DNA from: DAHVFY01 sp040388665
GTDB lineage: Bacteria > Chlamydiota > Chlamydiia > Chlamydiales > Rhabdochlamydiaceae
Direction of reading: 5' to 3'
Assembly (NCBI GenBank): GCA_040388665.1
Contig: JAZKBL010000006.1
Coordinates: 1-64,000, forward strand
DNA length: 64,000 bases
A model generated the notes under the pieces. The model ran no database searches. It saw only the letters and a program-made list of their open reading frames with translations, and was not told the DNA's origin. Made by a program: the position numbers and the translations under genes. The first letter of the stretch is position 1. Every line of letters begins with the position of its first letter. Positions 53,401 through 59,700 of this stretch are shown here, one piece after another.

Positions 53401-54097
53401 TCACCTGACCGCCGTTACCAGAATGTATTGCATCCGCTTTCATTACGACGCTATCATCGATAAATATTTGCTGCGCATTAAAAACAGAACTATCTAATCC
53501 TTGATAACCGCCGCCAACAAAAATATGTCCGCCACCAAGATCGCCTGAGACATCAACCACTGCACCATCGGTCATTGTAATTGTCTTACCAAGAATTTGA
53601 ATTTCCCCTCCGATATGATTAGTACCAACAGCCTCTAACACCCCGGTATTACTTGTAACCCCTTCTTGTGCGACAAGAAAAATTCTTCCACCAGACTTTT
53701 CAGCTGTAACTGCGTTTACAAAGCCTTTATTTTGAATGGCAAGTGCGTAAGGATTGCCATCTGCTTTAAGCTCTGCTTGAAGCGCTGTAATTACCCCTTC
53801 TTGGGAAAGTCCGATACCTTGAGAATCATATGCGTCATTCACAACAGGAATATGAATTGTAATTCTTTGATCAGCTTTTGGAGTCACGAGCACTTCTCTA
53901 CCAACACCTAATGCAGCCACACCCGCAGAAGCATTGATCTCACCTTCATTGCTAATCTTATAGCTAATGAGAACCACATCGCCATTCCAAGCAGTGATCA
54001 TCCCTCTGTTGATAATCCCTTCTTGAGAATTTCCCGCGAACAGTAAATCAAGTCCCCCTAAGAAATCCACATTATTAATATCTAGCGTAGAAGCCAA
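41453..54097 (-). CDS. Giant TpsA filamentous-haemagglutinin-like exoprotein, main part (interrupted gene)
   Basis: The bulk (4214 codons) of a TPS exoprotein. It opens with ASTLDINNVDFLGG, the second half of a TPS (haemagglutination activity) domain whose first half lies in the same frame at 54173-54535. A GGGHIFVGGG / GGQVIVWSDWHTTFFGN / GTLLLDPSDLTI region typical of this exoprotein class follows. The rest is a Gly/Thr/Ser/Asn-rich beta helix of ~130-residue units, ending in a Pro-rich linker with a CPPC pair. The TTG at 54097 is merely the first codon usable as a start after two stops; without a TPS domain the product could not be exported. The gene is therefore disrupted, unless read-through occurs. 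Unlike old pseudogenes, the 12.6 kb body is fully open. Confidence 0.88.
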   Translation of the reverse strand: MASTLDINNVDFLGGLDLLFAGNSQEGIINRGMITAWNGDVVLISYKISNEGEINASAGVAALGVGREVLVTPKADQRITIHIPVVNDAYDSQGIGLSQEGVITALQAELKADGNPYALAIQNKGFVNAVTAEKSGGRIFLVAQEGVTSNTGVLEAVGTNHIGGEIQILGKTITMTDGAVVDVSGDLGGGHIFVGGGYQGLDSSVFNAQQIFIDDSVVMKADAIHSGNGGQVIVWSDWHTTFFGNILACGGQTGGHGGFVEVSSKNTLDYFGFADRRAPFGTAGTLLLDPSDLTISNAVDANISFVAPNYTGTAAAGNINIPNLLVNLGGGSVTISTTSGFAGGGDIVFLDDVTWVAGANTLTLNAVRNIVMSAGVTFNNSIGSIAFNAGTTADGSIIMVGTSALTMSGTGTLAMSANNTAVAGINLFGTITYTSSGAFTIDTSAIAGEINIGGGGIALATTAPLTITSAAGSDINITDSINNSMAGQITVNSGNNFYLQGELVAGDTLTVNALQASLIGTSLNQTLIETSSGDLNVTCETLLLDTNAVINLSAGTGVLNVTVNAPGNCLINNGSSIQSASTPIGNAAILTLAGDLTIQGGGVGLSQIAVTGGSDLTITTTGDLFALNNALIENSTAGATTITVMGSAYLAAGAGPVIILGGTGDLNVLVTGNLNLLSDDTGGSSITSSGNLVVTSTENIYIIGQPGANDSLISTSAGNLTVSADAGNLELTNAAHITLTGGTGTLTFSAGNNLTINNDSSVESASSMDATGSAGNALLIVGGTDGNASIVSAQGLTFTMGAVTGSIDLMTVSSGEAFISVGATSSIATGMSGTLSMNGLAFSVNAYIEASTGDLTVTASRMDMNNFSHIEILGGAGLLTVDATAGDFSLANGSYLTHAGTGGISSTTTVGYLYIEGGPSSDGGSYIDGGSGASTITAHGIQMSGYSSSLSPFNGARITSSGDLTVTAALADLTMNPFSYIESTGTGLLDIEVITTDLLIDNGSSIVNLGSGITTINVAAGTISLLGGAGDSLISVTTGPLNVTAGSNVRMLAHEDGSTSMTATTGDITVDCGANLLMVGAPESMQTSFISTEGSITINATNNVIIRDDSNITIPLAGTGTIGITTLNGDLSVENGSSLANAGSGTITATVGMMGAGNVLVRGGTTGGNAAITVASDGITLNIPNGNLNIESVSGGSASITAVDTTSITTGTSGKISIMGFSMAFPATVSSTAGDLTVTGGSLDMKDFSTISLAGAGALTVTGSMGDIRIENASEILHSGSGLTTVDASGFEMVLQSGASGAASITGGSGGATVNAAALLMTGFDATGSSITATGGDINVTSTGDATLSYLSSIHLTGGMGTLNLTTTGDLVVLDGSSVQTDAAGPYVISVGGTSILASGASAVIIASTVSVMASSYTVAGSLFVLADGSGSATISAVGPLLVTSTIESIHLIGSSFGGNPASITTSAGALRVIAAEHITLYDDAAITLTAGIGVLTVAATAGDLIVDNGSNIQQQGTGILNASAGGNALVKGGLAGNSSILNNSDMTVTIGGSLDIQAVATGSAIISANGTVNVTAIDKIKLSGFSGMSTASIFDLSGDLTVSGSSVELIDFSNINLTDMIVGTLSVQSTVGDIVVYNNSFIQNTSVGGTTTSSPGSLFIIAGADGDATIFPGAGIYTLTVTGDLNLIADVGGGAYITANGPIMAAVSENVLLNGFDGTNFATISTDATLGDLIITAGNKVNVQNHALITMGVASTGNLSVTATTGDLTVENDATIISPGSAGILTIASTLGNVIVRAGAEGEALVQGMNDLTLTAGGAFEVEALSGMEAAVLSGGDTTISVAGAFRVLGFDPLVRARVESDVGIMSISVDGVTTIYPHASILLTGGAGTFTMTLDDDMVLGNDSIIRSDAVGAMSINITGSATVVAGAGNAIVSGTVTTLSFITTKNIFVLADETGFSEITSGLALTVQSIDGSISVIGSLSGSNIAAIHNGLGTLDVTAATDISLQDHGSIYTSFGAGALTVTATGSNINIINDSFIEQQGTGSVTVVAGADILIKSGFDGSAFISGNDTVDVTPTGNLDIEADLGGSAYISGADTTNVIAMAGRVRIAGNSFLNDAYIQTTDGDLTVTGVSFDILDFASINLLGGVGTLTVNDLLGDFRVSNVAFIRNLGTGITNINAANSLFITGGTDGAAGIIYTTGVFNLNVLGDINLQADIGGGAFISGDADLIVTGNSNIAIVGEPSGPSSYFTTTTGIINVAALGQIVIRDNAFIDLTGGIGDVTVSTVSADLVIENNAFVRNQGTGNQIITSGANLTVRAGAAGDAFIFGDGTLLLTAVGQLDVEAQLLSSASVLSNGDTLITANTINMLGSTTLVPATIVNATGNMTIFAGLTTLTAHSGITLLGGIGNFLMVISDDLIVANDSAINILSAGMTGTILVSGSATLLAGAGDALIFNNTDTFTMIAANNLSLISDLNGAATIITNGLTGAVTAASILVNGDSSGLNIAEILATSGDLSVTATTNMTVSNNASILISSGAGTLTAIATTGDLNVQNDSFLGHLDTGNVIVTVGANGLIKGGPLGASIISGNADVSYTGTGSLTIEAVATGAASILGSGTMTIIADTLEMLGNTTLVRASIINSPAAMAIGDLIITIARHATVVPYSDVFLTSGLGVYTMTIGEDLVLSNDSFFTNTATGAMTITVGGSAIIAAGVGNAIVEGVVSTTSFTAAKNIFVLSDSTGISEITSGSSLNVTSTGGSINVNGSISGANSASINNVSGPLTVTALTDITLQDFGSIFSTAGVDPIIVTATTGNFNVINNSFVNHLGTGSVTVVAGADALIKAGFQGPSFVAGASTVDVTTGGNLDILADSGGSAFISGQTTSNVTATGRIRIAGDSFVNTAFIQTLTGNLTVTGGSYDIIDFGSISLIGGVGILTVNSASGDFRLSNASFIRNLGTGTTNVNLANSLFTTGGSDGAAGFIYTTGAFNLNVPGLISFQADLGGGAFISGANTLTIIGNDSVSLVGVPGGAAAFFTTSAGAITVSAAGGITVRDNAFIDLSDLLGAGAITLVATDDIVIENASFVINQGTGSNIIVGGANVAIRGGASGDASIVNNGPLTLVTPGLLDMEGQVIGAASMISNGTTTIVVGQMNMRAFTALQPATILNQSGDLTILTGLATLSANANITLSAGVGNYVIVCSDDLFVDDNSSLNNLSAGMMSILVTNSANFIAGAGSATLLNLGGMLSVNVGSFLNLIADPNGFANFTTTGTTAMILAENILLSGDPSAVTSASIVATQGTLAITAVDNITVRDNSAILLTSGAGVLTVTTTNGDLSLQNAATLFHVGTGDISMTIGANCNVIGGFTGPALIQGGANVILVAAGDLNVEAASSNPATLFANNLLLIISDNVKTKGFNAGVRATLASNLGDLIMVANNLNHLRHSTISINSGMTGDLIITLAEDLVAFDDVEINNISTGATTTILAGGNATFSGGALGAASILSNALFFNVSATGDVTFSGTQGGNASLTTDSITALVLSSAGNVYVTGDAAGSATLLTALGGSFTILANNDIHFYQNVDVNIAAGAGTLIATTTVGDINMENLSSFSHLGTGAVNIVSAANAAIFGGNAGLGTVSSNSTLTINAAGNIEMGSRSGGAVNVFSNGDTTYIAGGHFSISGYPGFPALASNASGNLDVIGIDITVANIASVLLTGGVGTYTMTALINDINLLNDAIVRNSSTGTMSLAHNRNLNMIAGAGPVLVETVDPFSGLVVSTSLIQGDLIMVGDAMSSSIIRINGGSFTASIAGRATLDTNALITNTAGAGAIAMALGGDLFIDDATINHLGTGTITITTFGDFILHENSTILGNNDISLTGNNLLMDAPGAALLQNAVISGLGTMTITMGERILLTSNALITNQVGSVGDMNITSTSMSLITGNSGILHQGTGDINHISFDSLNLLGGPGDAFIQTNSGDITLNVTSNLTATSNDSMAFATNSARINSSGDLTITANNVLLGGQTTTAAIPTVTTEFISNGNITITAQVNIALRNGSIVQNASLLSGQVILIADNAFPTVMSGVGPGHIFIDRYSQVINSFEDSHTFWYTSAWGERGLPFNVNNGNGDTNFGKFNGSDWAFFFDPTDVPAATGGGFTNTFSTYFPTGIGNPTFENATTAFFYKVTDVQPPPPPPCPPCPPSPAPTPVPSSVIRADRSCHSS
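43900..48600. repeat. ~2.35-kb superrepeat inside TpsA1
   Basis: Two consecutive, strongly similar blocks of ~2.35 kb encode about 784 residues each. Matching anchors lie at 45230/47582 (2352 bases apart) and 45855/48210 (2355 apart), with similarity extending upstream past 44450/46800. Each block is six ~130-residue units carrying NxSFIxxxGTG-type motifs. A partial third copy follows. Boundaries are approximate. Confidence 0.7.
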
Positions 54098-54110
54098 AAA
54101 TTCAGATGTG

Positions 54111-54194
54111 TTAAATTCCGCTTCTAAAAATGAAAATGCAGTTCAAAGAAATTTCGGGTTCGATTTTTCAATCTAAAGTTGCTCTATAATATTT
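54111..54194. other. 84-bp insertion in the TPS domain of TpsA1
   Basis: On the minus strand the coding sequence reads ...GGC ATC ATT AA, then 84 bases, then C ACA TCT GAA. The inserted stretch holds TAG and TGA in frame. Its length is 28 codons, so both halves share one frame. TTAA occurs at both ends, which could be a 4-base target duplication. Without it the protein reads NPNGVLVTESGIINTSEFLA, with the canonical 15 residues between NPNG and AST. It has no obvious terminal inverted repeats and no second copy in the window. Confidence 0.75.
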
Positions 54195-54535
54195 TTAATG
54201 ATGCCGCTTTCCGTTACAAGAACGCCATTGGGATTGATCAAATAGACCTTTCCGTTTGAGTTCAAGAGACCTTCAAGCGAACTCGGCAGATGAGAGGTCA
54301 CCCTATTCAGGACGGCCGAATCACTGCTTGGCAGCATAAAGTTCGTCTTTTCCCCTTGGCCTATTGAAAATGCTTCCCATTCAATAATAGCGTGATCAGA
54401 CGCTATAATATCTAAAGCATTTGTTCCAGCACCAAAAGTAGCTTCACCTGATACTACAGTAGGGTTTTGTGGATTTCCCCAAGCAGCAAAGTGAACACAT
54501 ATCATCCACACACAAATAAGAGGTCGTATACGCAT
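54173..54535 (-). CDS. N-terminal TPS-domain fragment of TpsA1
   Basis: The 5' part of the interrupted TpsA1 gene (120 codons plus stop). A signal peptide (about 1-20, MRIRPLICVWMICVHFAAW) is followed by the haemagglutination activity domain with VVSGEATFGAG, WEAFSIGQGEKTNFMLPSS, LNRVTSHLPSSLEGLL and KVYLINPNGVL, the conserved TPS signature that TpsB POTRA domains recognise. The ATG at 54535 has GAGG upstream; the frame extends to a TTG at 54547. It ends prematurely at the TAG in the 84-bp insertion. If made, this would be a short secreted or degraded peptide. It starts 35 bases after the TpsB2 stop. Confidence 0.85.
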   Translation of the reverse strand: MRIRPLICVWMICVHFAAWGNPQNPTVVSGEATFGAGTNALDIIASDHAIIEWEAFSIGQGEKTNFMLPSSDSAVLNRVTSHLPSSLEGLLNSNGKVYLINPNGVLVTESGIIKNIIEQL

Positions 54536-54569
54536 AGATATCCTCAAAAAAATAAATTACCTTTTCTTC

Positions 54570-56309
54570 TTAATAACTACATAACAATCCAAAGTCAAGC
54601 ACTGGCGCTAAATCCTTCCCATTTACATGAATGAGAGGGAAACCATAATCAACCCGGGCATAAAACCAGGGTCCGATCTTATAGCGCAACCCCGGACCAA
54701 TGCCGAGGAGATTTTGACTTTTTGGATCTAAATGATTCTGAGAATCAACACCCTGTTGATCATGCGGCCATCCGATGCCATAATCAATAAAAGCTAAGAA
54801 TGTAAGGGTATCAGTTCTATATTTCGCGCCAAACAATTTCAATAAGCTAAACGATGGCGCTCTAATTTCTAAATTTGCATTAAATGCATTGTCATAATTG
54901 ACGACGCGCTGTTCATAACCACGCACGGTATCATATCCTCCCAAACCAAACTGTTCTGAAGGAACAAGCGTACTACTGGAAAACTGCGCTCTACCTAGGG
55001 CATAAACTCCAAAATTGTATTTGGAAAAGAGAAACTCATCACCAAGGGCTAGTCTTGTATATATATAAGATGTCTTAGCACCGCGCTCTAAACGATTAAA
55101 TGCTTTTTTATTTTCATCTCCAAACCAATTACCTGGCGAAAAATAAATATCAATGTCTGCATTAATTTTATGGGGACCCGGAGTATAAGCAGCATAATAA
55201 CTTGCAAGAAACTGGCTAACATGAGCGACATGAGTTTCAACCTCTGAACCATTGAATTCTAAAGAGTTATTTGTCGCCTTATAGTCATAACCTGCTTGAA
55301 AGTTTTGCAAAAAAATTCCATATGTTTTTCCAAAAGGAATCACATAGCGCACGCTTGCTTGAGCACTCCATCCCTTACTTTTTATATGTGTGTTGCCAAA
55401 TCGGCTAATATCAGGATGAACTTGTGAGTACCCTCCAAAAAATGTAAGAATATTGCGCCAAGGTAATGGAATTGTCCAATTAGCCGTATAACCTTGAAAA
55501 TCGTGAAAATCAGATGAAGTGGTATATTGAAAAGATAGCGTTTGATCTAAACCAAAAACATCACCCCAGTTAAAACCTGCATACCAACGATTTCTGCCGG
55601 TGTAGTGATTTCCTGTATTATCACCCCCAATATACACACGTAGAGGCGTACGATCATTTGTAATGATTTCGATATCCGTTGTACTGGAATTAGATCCAGG
55701 AGAAAACACAATATTTGTTTGTCTAAAAGGATTTTGGTTAACCCAAGCAACAGTAGAAAGAAGATCATCAGTATTAATTAAGTCACCTTCATGCAAGTGA
55801 AACTTATTTTGCATTCTAGCGGGGCTAAAATAATTTCCCCCTTTTGCAGTCACTTTGCCGACCTTGCTCTCAACGATAACAACGTGAAGAACACCATCTG
55901 TAACTTCCTGCTCAGGAACCATAACGGTCATTACAGGATGATCATTTTGTTGGTAATAAGAAACAATTTCTCTTTTAATGTCTGATATTTTCTTCTCTGT
56001 TAAAGGCTGGTCAATAATGAGAGGGCGAAGACGTTCTATAAGGGCAAGATCTCCACCCGGAATAGATAATTCCTTAACGACAACTCCTTCAACATGAGAA
56101 TAGCTTTCGATATTTGCAAGATCACCTAAAAGAACAAGCCCTTTCATCCGCTCTACAATAACCTCTTCTTTCTCGGAAGATTCAACAACTATTTTCTCTT
56201 GATCAACAACAAGCGCTTCCTTAGAAAGCAGCGCTAAAGAATGAATATCTTCTCCTTGAAGTATCCTTGAGAAAAAGAGAATGGCCGCTAGACTTACGTA
56301 GATGTTCAT
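54570..56309 (-). CDS. TpsB outer-membrane transporter (FhaC/ShlB family), copy 2
   Basis: The second TpsB pore, 579 residues, with signal peptide, two POTRA-type domains (about 50-205) and a barrel with VRGY at 462-465. Long stretches are identical to copy 1 (for example AGFNWGDVFGLDQTLSFQYT), while the signal peptide and the linker before POTRA1 have diverged. The leader TTGGGTATGAC before the ATG closely matches the TTGGGTAACAC before copy 1, so the upstream bases were duplicated too. It is the first gene after a strong terminator and probably leads the transcript TpsB2-TpsA1-small gene-TpsB1. Confidence 0.93.
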   Translation of the reverse strand: MNIYVSLAAILFFSRILQGEDIHSLALLSKEALVVDQEKIVVESSEKEEVIVERMKGLVLLGDLANIESYSHVEGVVVKELSIPGGDLALIERLRPLIIDQPLTEKKISDIKREIVSYYQQNDHPVMTVMVPEQEVTDGVLHVVIVESKVGKVTAKGGNYFSPARMQNKFHLHEGDLINTDDLLSTVAWVNQNPFRQTNIVFSPGSNSSTTDIEIITNDRTPLRVYIGGDNTGNHYTGRNRWYAGFNWGDVFGLDQTLSFQYTTSSDFHDFQGYTANWTIPLPWRNILTFFGGYSQVHPDISRFGNTHIKSKGWSAQASVRYVIPFGKTYGIFLQNFQAGYDYKATNNSLEFNGSEVETHVAHVSQFLASYYAAYTPGPHKINADIDIYFSPGNWFGDENKKAFNRLERGAKTSYIYTRLALGDEFLFSKYNFGVYALGRAQFSSSTLVPSEQFGLGGYDTVRGYEQRVVNYDNAFNANLEIRAPSFSLLKLFGAKYRTDTLTFLAFIDYGIGWPHDQQGVDSQNHLDPKSQNLLGIGPGLRYKIGPWFYARVDYGFPLIHVNGKDLAPVLDFGLLCSY

Positions 56310-56673
56310 GTCATACCCAATTAGTTACAGTGCTACCACAACGGGTGCAAAAAATTAATTTAATAACTAATTCCCCTTCTACGTGAAAAAAAACCTTTTG
56401 TCTAGCAACTTTTATTTTTAATTTTATAAAAACGAGACAGGAAGATATCATTAATAAGTCATTTCAAGACAAAAACGACTGAAAATAAATGATTTAAAAA
56501 AATGAAATCCACCATAATTTTATGTGTTTTTTCAACGCAAAAACGTCAAGCGCGTTAAAAAATTTATGAATAACTCACTCACCTTACGCGCCCATGTACT
56601 ACATCGATTAGCAGTTGGGTTTATAAAAGAGCGAGAAGAAGAGTTATAAATATTCGCTGCGTAAGATTAAATG
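56310..56673. promoter_or_regulatory. Upstream region of the TpsB2-TpsA1 operon
   Basis: With the terminator beside it this forms a 421-bp gap without a gene. It is AT-rich near TpsB2, and the operon promoter should be here, though no convincing -35/-10 pair stands out. It holds a small palindrome of the AACGC family (56527-56562, TTTTTTCAACGC with GCGCGTTAAAAAA) and a copy of the dispersed motif ACTCACCTTACG (56577-56588). Confidence 0.45.
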
Positions 56674-56719
56674 AATAAAAAAAATGAAACACCCCCCGCT
56701 GTTGAAGCAGGGGAGTGTT
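56674..56719 (-). terminator. Rho-independent terminator after TpsA2
   Basis: On the minus strand AACACTCCCCTGC (56719-56707) pairs with GCGGGGGGTGTT (56699-56688) over a 7-base loop, followed by a T-rich tract. It begins 12 bases after the TpsA2 stop and insulates the downstream TpsB2 operon. Confidence 0.88.
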
Positions 56720-56730
56720 GTCTTGGATTT

Positions 56731-59700
56731 TTAAGGACAGCTACAGTTAACAGGTCCTGCGACAGCAATGTTTACTGTCCCTGTTCCACTTGTTGTGATC
56801 GTCGGACCACCAGATCTATAGAAATTACCCCCAACAGTTACATTCACGTTACCGGCGCCTGCATTGAGAATAATTTTGGAATTTGGCGTCATGTTGAGCA
56901 TTCCAAGAGGAGTAGCTCCTGTCGTTGTTACGCTGAGCGTGCCATTTGCAGCTGAAATTAAGGCATTATTTAATGCAGAATATCCATTCATTAAAATTGA
57001 TTCTGCACTCACACTTAAGCCGCCATTGCCGCCTTGAATAGAGCTAGCTCCACCAAAGCCTCCTTCTACATAAAGAGTTCTAACAGCTGTAGTGCTTGTA
57101 GCACCTGTTCCTGAATTTTGTATGAACGATCCATTAGCAAGGCGCAATTCACCAGCTGTTGCCTGCACAGTCAACACTCCACTACCACCGGTCATTCTAA
57201 TTTTAGCAAAGTCAAACATCCGAACACTTGCAGCCGAAACGGTTAAATTGCCAAGACCGTTTTGAATATATGCTTGGTGTGTAGAATCAAAGCCAATCAT
57301 AAATAATCTATTTGAAGAGATGGAAGTGAGTCCATTTGAAGTAATGAATGCTTGAAGCCCTTGAACATCTTCAATTAATAGATCTTTACTTACAGTCACA
57401 TTAAGAGTTGAATTCGTTGAAATAAATCCATTTCCTGATGATCCACTCTTAATAACAGCATTGCCTCCAACACTTGCAGTAATTGCGCCCGTTCCCTGTT
57501 GTTGAATCGAAGAATCATTTTCAATAAATAAATCTCCGCTCGTTGTTGTTACAGAAAGTGTACCGGCACCTGCAGTAATTGCAATCATACTCTTATCTTC
57601 AACAATAATATTATTAGCTGCCGTCACAGATAATGTCCCGTTAGAAGTTTGAATAGAAGAAGTAAGAGCTGCCTCCGGGGAACCAATCACATGAACATCA
57701 GAACCTACCATGATTGTTATGTTGCCGCTATTTTGTATAAAAGCTCTTCCTAAAATATCAGAAATAATATGAAGATTATCTCCTACAGTTAAAGAAAGCG
57801 CCCCTGTATTACCTTTAAGAGAAGAATCTCCTGCACCTCCAAGAAATGTTGCAACTCCTGTAACATTAACAGTTGTAGCTCCTAGTCCCAAATTCAACAG
57901 AGTAGATCCATTAGCAACTAAAAGATCTGTACCAGCAGATACACTAAGTATTCCAGATCCCGCTATACCGGTTATTGAAACGGTAGCAAAAGGATTTAAA
58001 TTCATCGTCGTTGTTGTTGAAAGAGCGACATTACCCGTCGTCGCGGAAATAAGAGCATTATTTCCTGAAGAAAACCCGTTCATAACAAGAACATTAGCGC
58101 TGATGTTAATACCGCCGCTGCCGCTTGTATAGAATGCTTTATTTCCAACTCCTCCCTCAATATACAACGTTTGATTGATCGTGCTTGCAAGCCCGCCGGT
58201 TCCCTGATGTCTTATAAACGAGCCATTAGCAATTCTTAAATCTCCATTTGTTGTATTTACAGTTAAGGTTCCAGCACCCCCTGTAAGCTGAATTTGACCA
58301 AAGTCAATAAGATTCATGCTTGCAGCAGCTACAGTCAAACTGCCCGTAGTATTTGAGATCATTGCATTAAATGTATCTGAAAATCCAATCATATAAATTC
58401 TACTTGCAGAAATCGACGTTGCGCCCTGTGACGATATAGAAGCTAAACTATTTGCATCAGCTTCAATTTTAAGATCTCCACCGATCATCAAAGTAAGAGG
58501 GGAGTGAACAAGAAGAGTTGCAGGACCTGCAGGACCTCCTCTTAAAATACAATCTCCGCTAATCATGCCATTAAATGATCCCGTTCCTTGCTGTTGTAAA
58601 AATGCATTGTCTTCAATAGAAAGCTGTGTGCATGTTACAGACAGCGTGCCACTTCCTGTTGTAATAGCAATGTCACCTCCATCACGAATCGTTAAATAAT
58701 GAGATGTGATAGAAAGCGTTGGATTCGAAATAGCGCCTGTTTGAATAAACGCATTTTGAATCCCTCCAGGAGAACCTACAATGGAAATATCTTGTGTTGT
58801 CGACACAGAAAGATTACCCGTATTTTGAATAGAAGCAACACCTGTAACGTCAGACAAAATATTGATATTGTCGGTAGCTGTTATGGTCATAGCTCCAGAA
58901 CCACCTCGAATCGTCGCATTACCTGTACCTGCTAAAACATTCGCAACACCTGTTACATTAATCGTAGTGCTTCCTGTGCCAAAATGACGGATAGTAGAAT
59001 TATCCATTACAAGTAAATCACTACCGACGGTTAGTTGTAGAGCGCTTGCTGTACCAACATTTGAAATAGTAATGCTTGAGTGGGGATTAAGACTTGTTTC
59101 CTGACCTGAGGAAATTGTCAACCCTCCTTGAACAGTAGAAATCAAAGCGTCAAATGCTGACGAAAACCCACTCATTTGGATTGCGCTTCCAGCTGCTATA
59201 TTTAACCCGCCATTACCTCCAAGGAATGAAGAAGCGCCGCCTGGTCCTCCTTCTACATAAAGGCTCCTATTAACCATGCTCGTTGTAGGCCCTGTTCCTG
59301 AGTTCTGTATCAAAGAATTGTTGCCAATTCTTAAATCTCCACTTGTTGTGTTCACAGCAAGTGCTCCAGAGCCTGCAGTGATTCTAATCTGAGCAAAATC
59401 AACCATCTCAATCGAGCCCGCGCTTACAGTTAAATTTCCAGAAGAGTTCTGAATAAATGCTGGAATTGCTGCTGAAAATCCTATGATCGAAATTTTGCTA
59501 GCGCTAATGGAACTTAATCCTGCTGCTTGAATGAATCCATTATTACTTGAAAGAGATTGAATAGCGAGCGCACCTGTAAATACAAAATTTAAACCTGCGC
59601 TATTAGCTCTTATGAAAGAATCTCCATTTAAGCCACCATTAATCACCACATCTCTTCCAATCGAAGCAGAGATTGTCCCTGTTCCTGTATGTTGAATAGA

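Noticed and set aside
41555..53911. Many plus-strand open frames of 60-280 codons opposite TpsA1
   Set aside because: They are low-complexity Val/Pro/Ser/Ala-rich mirror images of the Gly/Thr-rich repeat coding strand, with no ribosome binding sites or domains. The same applies to the plus-strand frames opposite TpsA2.
54097..54173. Frameshift between the two parts of TpsA1
   Set aside because: Both parts are in the same frame (the distance from the first start to 54097 is a multiple of three); the interruption is by stops in an insertion, not by a shift.
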